Source of the DNA: Nissolia schottii
Lineage: Eukaryota; Streptophyta; Magnoliopsida; Fabales; Fabaceae
Direction: 5' to 3'
NCBI GenBank assembly: GCA_003254905.1
Contig: QANU01006985.1
Location: forward strand, 631,993 to 695,992
Length of the DNA: 64,000 nt
Shown here piece after piece: positions 50,876-64,000 of the stretch (its first letter is position 1; each line of letters begins with the position of its first letter). The notes below the pieces were generated by a model. It had not been told where the DNA came from, searched no databases, and was given only the letters and a program-made list of their open reading frames with translations. A program made the position numbers and the translations under genes.

Positions 50876-51437
50876 CCACTTTGGTCTGATAATATTTTAG
50901 CGTTACAGTTGTTTCTAGCAAATTTAGACATTGTCTACATTAGTTCCTTTGTCCAAAATAGTAGTGACAGATGGTAAATAAACTCAAAATTAAGTGGCAT
51001 TAGATGCAATAACTTAGGTAAAATGAATATTTTCATGAACTAAGTTAGGTAAAATGAAAATTTTTAGAAATCGACTTGGACAATCTCCTCCAAGGATCAA
51101 CTTGGTGGTGGTTATGTGGTTCAATGGCAGTGGTGGAGAAAGTGGCGCCGTAATGGTGGTGAAAGGGTGAGTGTGGAGGTGGTGATGAAGAAGGAAGAAG
51201 AAAATGGTAGAAATAAAGAGGTTGTTCAAGTTGGTTCTAAAAAAATTTGTTTTTGTCCAACTTGGTTTGTTCGTCCAAAAACAACATCGCTTTGAGTTTC
51301 GTCATGACTATTTTGGATGGAGGTACACGTACGCAACGTTCAAATTTTATAAGACCGCTGCACTCCTAAATAATTTTTAGGGGACCAACTTAAATACTGA
51401 TGACATTTCAAGGAATCAATTTGGATACTAACTCCAA
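50876..51437. mobile_element. Possible fold-back element with GGTGG-rich core
   Basis: The left arm (TCCAAAATAGTAGTGAC, AAACTCAAA) recurs inverted on the right (TCCAAAATAGTCATGAC, AAACTCAAA near 51275-51320). The core has repeated GGTGGTGG and GTGGAG words like the core of 2513-3145. Arms are diverged and no target-site duplication was found. Confidence 0.4.
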
Positions 51438-54150
51438 GATTAGTTATCCTTAAATATGCATATAAAGATACGTCATAATTGGTAGGATGCAAAATATTTA
51501 GTGAGGTACATAGTAATAAAAGTAATAGAACCTACTACTTTATTATGTTAATGTCTTAAATGTTTGTTTACTCAATAATTTCTCTCATGTCTCTTTTTAA
51601 TATTTTAATAAGGGAGTTCAAAACCATAATAGTTTTGAAAAGTGTTTCGTTAATCACTGCACTTAAAACATTAAGTAAGAAACCAAAAATAAATAATTTT
51701 CAAAGTTAAAAACAATAAATCTCAGTTTTTCAATAAATTACCTATTTTGTTAGCTTTCCCCAAATTAATTATGTAAGTTAGAAACAATATTAGCGAGAGG
51801 AACCACGCTTAACCAAAAAATTAAAGCAATGAGTTTATAGATTTCCTTGATTATATATTGAGTAGTGTCATTTGTACTCATTTATTTTTAAACACTGTAT
51901 TGACTATTACTCATCCATCATTGAACGGAATTTCAACCCATGTGAGTTCCATTAAAACTTTCATCTATAGTTATTTATTTATCTCGTAAGCTAATGAGTT
52001 TGGAATTGAACGTGAAACTTTTGAGACAGTAAGTTAGACTGCGTATGATACCAAGGATAGAACAATGAGACAGAGACACATGACAAATTTTTTTTATATA
52101 TTTTTTGTACCTTACTAAAATTAGGATAAATGAAACAAAAATGTTTTGGTTGAGGGGACACAAAATGCCTAGAGAGACATAAATTCGCTTCGTCTCTATT
52201 TCTTGTGTCTTTATCTCTTTGTTCTATATCTGGTATCAAATTTTTTTTACTATTGTGAATACATATATAATCGTTCAACGAAAAAAAAAAACAATTGAAT
52301 GTCCACATGAAATATGTTTACACTATAATATTTAAAAGTAAATTTATTACAAAATTATATATTGTTTTTTAATTAGGGTAAAATTAAATAAAAAATATAA
52401 TTGTATAATAAACTACTAAAATATATAATAAAGATTACTTAAAATCTTATATTATTTTAAATTTTCTAATAATAAATAATAAGTAAACAGTTTTAGTAAG
52501 TATTTAATATCTATCCAATGTTAATGTAAAAAAAAATATATTTGATTTAATATCTATCCAATGTTAATGTAAAAAAAAAAATATAGTTATTTAATCAATT
52601 GTTGACTTATTATAAAAGTAGTTTCTTCTTGAGGTTATGTGTATGAGAGTTCGTTGTTAAATTAAACTACTTAAAAATACTAAACATAAAAGAATAAAAA
52701 TAATATAAAAATCACACTATCACAGATATAATCACTTTAATTTAACCAAGAGGCACGCCGTTCTCCAAGTGGGAAAGGATTGAAGGAAGATGGCTCTTTG
52801 CCCCTTTGCGTGGAAATGCACGCATCAAGAGATGCATGAAGGTAATTTCCATTTTTTTACTCAAGAGATGTCGATAAATATAATGATAATGTTATTTGCC
52901 TCAAATAGGAAAACCCAACGCCCTCTTAACTTGTTTAATCATAATAATCCTAACCCTTTATTTTAAAAAATAAAACTATGGAAAATCGAAGGTAGGTGTG
53001 GTCGTAGTTCATTAAATAAACTGACGTAGAAAGACTTCGTTTTCAGCTTCATGAACATTGTACCGGATCTATTATTCAGGTCAAACGTTGAAAATTCGGC
53101 AAATAGGTGAATTATTTGGTGCTGCGCTCTAAATTTGGTGCTTAGATCAAAGTTTATAAAAGTTAGTTTATCATGGCCCATAAAAAATATTATTAGTAAT
53201 TAGATTCAAGAGTCACACCTATCTTCACTTCAAGAAATCATTAGTCAAGCATAAGTGTAAGACATTATTATTAGATATACATGTAATAAAAATGGATCTC
53301 ACTAATAAAGATAGCAAGATTCATTTATTGTGTATGCTTAAGTCAGCTATGTAAAAGCTTCTCACTGTTTTTGGATGTAAGAATTTAGATAAATTAATCA
53401 TTTGAGAAATTTAATAGATAGGCATATTTACAACCATAAAGAAATTTATTTATTTTAATGTTTCTTTATTTTTTTAATTAATGATAATAGCAACAACAAT
53501 AATAAAGCATGCTACATAGCCATTAATTAACAAAGTATTAACTTTATTAATTTTGTTTTATTCCGTGATAAGCTTATATCATTTATATGGATAGTTATTA
53601 GCTTCGTATGGGTCACATATCTTATAGCTCAAAGGCAAAGTCCAGATTAGGTAGAGAATAGAGATTAGGGGATAAAAGGCTGAAGGTGGCATGGATATCA
53701 TGAGACTGACCAAACTATGTTGGACTTTTCTTAGTAGAATTTCTCACTTTTTCTTTTGTAGTGGTGATGCTAATGGGGCCCACTGGGATTATCTTCATCC
53801 CTAGATGATGGGCAAAATAATTGCCCCTCTGACAAACACTCACTTGCCCTCGTACTTGTGGTTCTCTCATACTCACAATTTGTGCAACTTGTATTCAAGG
53901 AGCAACGGTTTTTAGTTTTTAACAATAATACTGATTTATTTAATACCAAAAGAAAGATGTGACTTTTAATATGAACTAGACACTTATTTAATCTAAATTG
54001 GTCTAAATATCTTAATCGTTAATTTTCAATTCGATAACCTTTATTATTTATATTTTATATCCTAAAGTTTTGTAAAAATAAAATAGTGTAATTTACCATA
54101 AATTTCTATAATTAATACCAAATTCTATAGGGAGAGAATGCTTAATCAAA
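51438..54150. other. AT-rich intergenic DNA
   Basis: No gene recognised. A 43-bp direct repeat lies at about 52503-52588 (TATCTATCCAATGTTAATGT twice). A short GC-richer patch at 52745-52850 shows no domain. Confidence 0.55.
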
Positions 54151-55145
54151 ATTATAAATTAATTAAAGTTAATTAAAATTATTAAATTAGTTAATGATGT
54201 TCCATTTACTTAATGAGAAAAGATGTGGTTGTTGTAAGGGCGGGTGGGTGGTGGCATATAATGGCTGACGATGAGCGGCGGTGGAAGTTGGTGGCCATCG
54301 TGGGTAGACGGAGGCAAGCATCATGGGCAGACGCCAGCGAGCATCATGGGCAGAAGACGAGAGCTTCAGAGGGAGGCGAGCATCGTGGGCTAATCGCGAT
54401 TTTGTGTCTACTGAGTTCATTACAAAGTAAACAAGGTTGATTTTTTATCAACCTTCTTGACGACTTAAAAAAATAATCACAAAAAAATGGGAAAAAATAA
54501 TCTCAGAAAATTCAACAAAATCTAAATATCATAATTTTTATAACTAGTTTCTTATATCTTCATTCAATATAGCAAAGGGGAAAAAAAATCAAAGATAAAA
54601 ATGGAAAAAATGAAAACTTTATAAAATACAAATTGAACTTTTCTTGAAGCCACCTCTCTTTACAGATTGAACAGATCTAGAATCTATCTGAACGCTAACA
54701 CCAACATCAACCGATCTATCTATCCCTAACAACAACAACAACAACAGATAACTGAAAATAGGAGATAAAATCCCAGAAACCCTAGAAAACTCAAAATCCC
54801 AAAATCCCATAATCAAAATCTCCAAATTTGGAGCCTTCATCTCTCCTAAATGCACCGTCCTCCACGACGAAGGAAGGCAAAGGAGGCGAGCGGAGACGAC
54901 GGAGGAAGGTAGAGGACACGAGCGGCGGCGACAACGAATCGAGCCTTCATCTCTCCCAAATCTGGGTCATGCATGTGATGAGGGAGTTGGGAGAAAGTGG
55001 CAGTTGAGCGGCGTGGAGGAGCGAAGATGGTAATGCTGAGAAGTAACACCAGAATAGCGTCGTCCACTGTCAACGGAGGAAGAGAGAGGCGGAGAGAGGA
55101 AGAGAGTAATGCTGAGAAATGCTTTCATTAACCATTTAATTAGTA
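54150..55145. mobile_element. GC- and CpG-rich island, probable transposon interior
   Basis: Two CpG-rich blocks (54230-54420 and 54840-55110) lie in very AT-rich DNA. GCATCATGGGCAG-type units repeat three times at 54317-54390. CTTCATCTCTCC(T/C)AAAT occurs at about 54835 and 54946. TTAAATTAGTTAATGATG near 54183 has an imperfect inverted partner near 55125-55145 (CTTTCATTAACCATTTAA). Together these suggest a non-autonomous terminal-inverted-repeat element. Confidence 0.35.
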
Positions 55146-55825
55146 TTTCCAACTTACAACAAACGTCTAACAACATCACTTTTTTTTTTTAGCAAAAATG
55201 TCCTTAAGCTTTTAAAATTTTTTACTTCTAATCATAGACCATTTTAGTCCAACTAACTGCCTGGTCCATGTTAAAAGGACCCAAAAGAAAATAATACAGA
55301 TTTACATGATTGCATCTCCTAAGGTGGCATCTGTGACTGTGTGTAAGGAATCATTCACGGCAAGGAAAAGTTAAATGGGCTACACGGAATTTAGCCTGCA
55401 CTTTTCTTAAGCTTTGAATTTGACCCAAAAGTCAAGAGTGTATGTGTAGACCAAAAATAAGAGTTTTTTTTTGAAATTTTTTTTTAAAGAGAATGGGATT
55501 TGATGGCTTAATTCACATGTAAAAAAGCTCTTTCTCAATCAATACTAAAATAATAATAAAACTCAAGGTCAGATTATTTTCCACTCGCAATACATGAATC
55601 GAGACTGATATAAGATGTGTAAAATTACTTGAAATAATTAGACGCAAGTAATATTGAATATATTTAATTACGTAATAAATAAACAAATATTATATTTTAA
55701 AAAATTTAATATAAAATTCACACGAATAATCAGCATTTGACATCGAGCAGGATGCTTGGTAGTCAAAGAATTCGGAGTAAAATGGTAATGTAGACTGGCA
55801 GAAGAAAGTGGACGGAAAAGGACTT

Positions 55826-55826
55826 C

Positions 55827-55863
<37 letters not shown>
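55826..55863. repeat. (AAT)n microsatellite
   Basis: About twelve AAT units in the OPR3 upstream region. Confidence 0.9.
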
Positions 55864-55865
<2 letters not shown>

Positions 55866-55951
55866 TAATAATTAAAAAAAGAGAAGTGAAAGAGAAAGGC
55901 ACCAGCAGCTGAAAATGAGAATCACACGGGAGGAAGAAAGGGAAGGCAAAG

Positions 55952-55957
55952 CACGTG
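55952..55957. promoter_or_regulatory. Distal G-box (CACGTG) upstream of OPR3
   Basis: Perfect CACGTG about 390 bp upstream of the OPR3 ATG. G-boxes bind bHLH factors such as MYC2, which drive jasmonate-responsive genes. Function here is inference. Confidence 0.5.
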
Positions 55958-56184
55958 AACATCATGGCTCGTTAGAAGATGCTTACACTCTCTTTTTCTC
56001 TCAATCCACTATGCCTTAAAGTTTCCTGAGAATAGAATTTGCATTATTTGAACTTATTTAATAAAATACGGAGTTGATTTAGGTCTCATTTGTCTTAATA
56101 AAACTTACCCTAGTCAAAATTAGCGTAAGTTATAACCACCGTCCAACGTTTACAGTTGCAGCTGAAATATAAGTACTTATTTAT

Positions 56185-56190
56185 CACGTG
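56185..56190. promoter_or_regulatory. Proximal G-box (CACGTG) upstream of OPR3
   Basis: Perfect CACGTG about 160 bp upstream of the OPR3 ATG, a good position for a promoter element. It would suit the known feedback induction of jasmonate biosynthesis genes by MYC-type bHLH factors. Confidence 0.6.
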
Positions 56191-56348
56191 GGGGAACCCG
56201 AACCCAAACGCGCGCACATAAGAAAACAAAATTGACCCCTTAATTATTAAATAGAAATACCAACAGTTTTCACCCCTGCTCCTCTCAAGTTGCTGATTGC
56301 TCTGCCTGCTACTTCTGAACTCTGAAATTGTTTGTTTATCTCTTAACA

Positions 56349-59932
<3,584 letters not shown>

Positions 59933-60660
59933 TTTGTAATGTTCTTTGTTTTTTGGCTTTTGAAATTATCCTATGTATAATTGCACTCAAAATATTAGCC
60001 AGCTTTGTAATAAGCGAATGCTTTTTTTATGAAAATATTGCTGATATGAAGTTCCTCTGTTCTTTATTCAATGGCACAGGCATAGCTCTTTCAACCTTCC
60101 ATTCATAATCTTCAAAGACTGGAAGGAAGAAACTAGAAAGAGATTGATGGGGCCGGACAGTGTAGGAAAATAAATTAATAAGCATAAAAACTAGATATTT
60201 TTTAATCTTATCGTGCAATTACAATACAACTTATTCAGTCTCACTCCCTTCTTGATATCAATACAAGTATTGAATACAGTAAAATCTAGAAAGGATAAAT
60301 AAATAAAGGCGGCTGGGAAATGAATAACTTTTCATTCAAAAATATGGTTAGGGATGAGGTTTGTTACACAAGGTATAGGGTATATAGTTTGTAATTTTGT
60401 ATTGCGTGTGCTGAAGGACGAGGAATATTTTGGCCTGCCCCAGTTTGATCCTTAATTTAAAAGTACAACCAGGGTAGCTCAGTTTCTTATCCAACCCTGG
60501 CCACTTGTAATCTTATCTCCAACAGCATTTGAACATTCACATTGCCATCTCCTCAAGACTAATGAAAATTAACCACAGCACAGCCACAACGTCTTTGATT
60601 GCAGCTCTTATCATGCCATCATCATAAGAAAGACAATCATCAGTGCTGAGTTTTCTAATC
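59933..60660. other. Spacer between convergent OPR3 and O-fucosyltransferase genes
   Basis: These 728 bp hold the 3' untranslated regions of both genes, which face each other. No other gene seen. Confidence 0.7.
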
Positions 60661-63600
60661 CTATCTTGTATTTTCACATATACATCCTGGAAGAGGGTTT
60701 GCATAAAAACTTTCCTCCAGCTTTGGAAATTCTCCGGGCTCCCTTTCATATGGAGCACCAATCCGGTCCGCATGAAGCTTTTTTACTTTGGAGCTGAACT
60801 TCTTCCAAGAGATTTTCCCTTCATCCAACTGATCAACAAGTTTAACAAAATTCATCCTGCATCAACCATTGAAAGCATCTCTAATGAGAATAAGCAAGAA
60901 AGAGTTTTGCATGGATCTAACATGCATATCATCAAACCATCATGCTAGACGTAATACAGGAAATGGATTAAGAATATCTTACTTGTCTGGGTTGATGGTC
61001 TTCTTGAAGTTTTCAAAGCGCCTATGACCTTGTACGGCCTTCGCCATATTTCCATCATAGGTGTAAAGGAACACATCACTCTGAAGGGCAACGGCATAGT
61101 CTATACCGGCCAACATGTTCTGGTGATTCTTGAAAGGACCCAGCTCTTGTTCAGAAGACAGAGAGGAATGAGAGAAAATGTTGGGGAAATCATCCTCAAG
61201 ATACTTCATACTTCCTCTTCCATATGCTTCTCCAGCAACCAGATAAATCCTAGTGTGTGACGGAAAGCGAAGTGCTCTAAGTAATAGGGAAGTTTCCCTT
61301 GGAGTTAGCGGACAGCCTCCAAGCAATCTCCTCTCAGTCCCGTTAATCTCTTTCTCCTTCCAGTGACTGACTTCATAACGCATCTGTCTTAGTTCCTCAT
61401 CTTCTTCTGCAGTCAAATTGTGACTGCAGCCAGTAAATGCAAGCATATCCTTCTCGTATCTACAACAACGAGGATATAAAGTAAGGTGATCAGAAGCAAG
61501 GAATGGTGATGATGATAATAATAATAATAATATTCAACTCTTTCTTTTCCAGCTTTCAGGCTCAGACACATCCACATGTATGCAGCAGAATAACTAGCAA
61601 AAAGGAAAAGAGAGGCAGAGAGGAAGATCCAGCCTTAATATTTGTATTTATATTAGAATTAGAATTGTAGCTTACCTCAAATGAAGGGCAAGATAAGGAT
61701 TTCCATTCTGTCGCATTCTAGATACCAATGTGTTCCCAAATTCTTCAATTGGGGCTGAATATTTCAATGCTCTATAATTTACATGACATCTTAGCTTTTG
61801 TATGGAATGTGGAATGCCATTGTTAGCAAGCCGTGAATCAGTATGAGTGAAATACATCACTTTGTGTTGCTTTAGGAGGGGAAGAACCTCAGTCTTGTAA
61901 TAATTGACCTGTAAATAAGCATGTCTATTCTCATTGACGGTTTTAAGAAACACAGTGAAAAAGGAATGCAATGCTATGATGTACATAAAATTCAATCATT
62001 ATGATACTGTAAGAACTGGTATCAATTAAAAGAAGATTGCTGAATCTGCTGCTGATTTTATTAAATAAAACAGGAATTCCAATGGGGAATTTTCTGGCAG
62101 AACATAAAACACTAGCCCAAGGGCTGCTGAATAACAAACGAAAATGAGAATAATAGCCTGGGAGTTAATGGATCCCTTGGTCCCCTTTGTTCTGTCTAAA
62201 AACCTGAATTCTATTCTCCTCCCCAAAGAATCTCACTTATCCTAATTGGTGAGAGAGAATCATGGGTTGACTATTATTTCTTCCTAATATCTCTCCTTCC
62301 CTAATAATGCTCAACTAAATTATTCTCTACTGATTTGTTAACAAATCAGATTTAATTGCTTAACAGATCAGATTTTATTCTGAATTAATCGCCCCCTAAT
62401 CTGCTCTTTCTTCTAGAATAAACAAGTGGAAAAGGAATTATTTCCTTTCCTTTTTTTGGGCCAAATCGGCTGCAGCTGTTGGGTGGTTTGTAACAGATAC
62501 AAAGCGACTGAAAATGAATACGATGACAAATATAATGCTATCATTTGATAGTGATACTATCATTTTTCTTTTAATAAAATGTCAAATGGCTACACCTAAA
62601 AGATCATAATCAGATGAATGGATGGCTTATTTCGACAAGAATACAATAAAATAAACTAATCAAGCATATATTTCAGATGTGCAAAAGAAGTAACTGGGGG
62701 TAAACAAGTTATGTTGACCTTGGACCAAGATATTGGAGTTTTCGAGAAAGGCTCAATTCCAGCATAGGCAGGTGGTAATGACTCAAGACTCTCAACTATG
62801 TGGATATCATCTTTTAGTGTATTAATAAAATGCTTCCAGTCAAACAAATCCTTGAATCCACTGCAAATATATTGAAACAAATCAAGTCGTAGACCACAGA
62901 AAGTATTTAATCAGAGAATTATCAAGCTGGAAATACATCATTTGGTAGAAGTTATAATTTAAAAAGTGATAGCAAACGGGATAACAAAATAAGCCAACCT
63001 CTCATCAGCCCAGTAGGAGGTGTGATCAAGAGAAGGAAGAACAAGTGTCGCCTTCATAATCTTAGCAACAGCAACCATATCACATATCTGCAATTAAAAT
63101 ATATCTACAGATTAAATTATGCTTGCTGCCAAACTTTCTCTAATATAATATCATCAGAAATCAACACAGCCAGACCCCAAATCTCATCTGATTCAGCCCA
63201 CCATTGGCATTTACAAGGATGTACCCATTGGTCTTTGCATCTAGCTCTGACAAGAAAAAAAAAGGAAGAGAGTGAGAAGAGAGAAATCTCAGAATAAGCT
63301 ACTGCATAATAGGAGATAGGAGTGCATTGATTCATACTTTTATGGTTTTTTGACAGGTCTATGCACTGGGTGAAATTGTCACTGTTTGGTTTAGTCCAGA
63401 TGCCTGATTCCTGAATAAAAAGCAAACTTTTATATGAAGATGCAAAGACATTACTAAATAGGACTATAAACCTTTCATTCCATCTTTTTTCCCTTGTTTC
63501 ATTTGGTAATCAAATAGAATACAAAAGTTCGAATAATAAACCAGACAGCTTAGGATATAGACTTGAGACTTACTTCAGCCACGGCAGTCTGGCTGCCAAC

Positions 63601-63711
63601 CACTCCTGTTGCTACTGTCTTTAGAGTTCGCTCAACATCACTTGCTCCCTCCCTATTAGCATAACCAACAGACTCCATTAGATATAGTCTACCAATGGAG
63701 TCATGTAGTTC
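60661..63711 (-). CDS. GDP-fucose protein O-fucosyltransferase family protein, partial (N-terminus beyond the window)
   Basis: Plant members of this family are mostly Golgi type II membrane glycosyltransferases; substrates are known for few. Eight exons encode the C-terminal 378 residues in frame: 63574-63711, 63338-63410, 63176-63246, 62999-63087, 62719-62860, 61676-61908, 60983-61459 and 60661-60856. Seen in order: [16 protein letters not shown], the donor-binding block near the start of the catalytic domain; [81 protein letters not shown]; and [14 protein letters not shown]. The stem and membrane anchor should lie past 64000. No exon could be assigned between 63712 and 64000. The exact family member and sugar donor cannot be told. 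Confidence 0.87.
61514..61532. repeat. Short AAT repeat in an O-fucosyltransferase intron
   Basis: About six AAT units between the exons ending at 61676 and starting at 61459. Non-coding. Confidence 0.85.
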
Positions 63712-64000
63712 CTGATAAAAGGGTAAAATAATTTACTTAGTAAGATAAGAGATCCAAACACCACACCACCCTCACACCCATAAAAAAGAAAACAAAGCAA
63801 TGCAAGGAGACATGCATGTAGACGTCAAAACAAATCATGAACTATCTAGTTTCTTAGTCCACGCCGGTTGCCTAGCATTGGGAATTTTAACAATTTGATG
63901 CAATATGAATATGTCTTTAGCAAACAGTAGATATGGGATACAAATTAATGATACAACAATCTGCAACAATTAGCAAGTGAAGCATTTCCAAGGATTGTCC
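63712..64000 (-). other. O-fucosyltransferase intron running to the window edge
   Basis: Upstream of the exon at 63574-63711 the sequence has a TTTTATCAG acceptor and then AT-rich DNA. I could not join any further coding exon before the edge. Confidence 0.5.

Larger units (their letters stand above)
55146..56348. other. OPR3 promoter and upstream spacer
   Basis: No gene recognised. It holds an (AAT)n run at 55826-55863 and two G-boxes upstream of OPR3 (listed separately). Confidence 0.6.

Noticed and set aside
52745-52850. Small GC-richer patch with an ATG and a GT donor-like end
   Set aside because: The short peptide is unrecognised and no partner exon was found.

Overview
The window is plant nuclear DNA from a eudicot, most likely a legume. 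This rests on AT-rich intergenic DNA, intron-rich genes with GT-AG borders, TTTAGGG-type telomere-like repeats, many small terminal-inverted-repeat elements, and proteins matching dicot families closely. The legume call is an inference from repeat style and protein similarity and was not tested by a search. Every gene is split by introns, so I rebuilt exon models by hand. Phases close in frame for all seven genes.

Layout. 1-14240 is gene-free and repeat-rich. It holds a fold-back element (about 2513-3145), a small MITE (3942-4096) and a candidate 4.75-kb terminal-inverted-repeat element (7798-12551) carrying a pure (TAA)100 array and a degenerate telomere-like array. 14267-15426 (+) is an R2R3-MYB of the TT2 (proanthocyanidin) type. 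15427-21845 is gene-free. 21846-25020 (-) encodes RNA polymerase III subunit RPC4, and 26423-28778 (-) encodes Mediator subunit MED20, with a 5'-truncated LINE in its last intron. 33816-35796 (-) is a growth-regulating factor (GRF) with QLQ and WRC domains and an intact miR396 site. 41180-49462 (-) is an 18-coding-exon DENN-domain protein of 801 residues. 56349-59932 (+) is 12-oxophytodienoate reductase 3 (OPR3), the peroxisomal jasmonate enzyme. 60661 to the window edge (-) is the C-terminal 378 residues of an O-fucosyltransferase-family protein.

The genes do not form one pathway and nothing resembles a metabolic gene cluster. RPC4 and MED20 are both transcription-machinery subunits lying head to tail, probably by chance. 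OPR3 and the O-fucosyltransferase converge with 728 bp between stop codons. The DENN gene and OPR3 diverge across about 6.9 kb.

No new enzymatic or defence system was found. The most unusual structure is the 7.8-12.55 kb element: imperfect terminal inverted repeats of about 250 bp enclosing a 300-bp perfect microsatellite, about 560 bp of telomere-like DNA with an approximately 89-bp higher-order period, a repeated AAT-derived module and a GC-rich pocket with three short palindromes.
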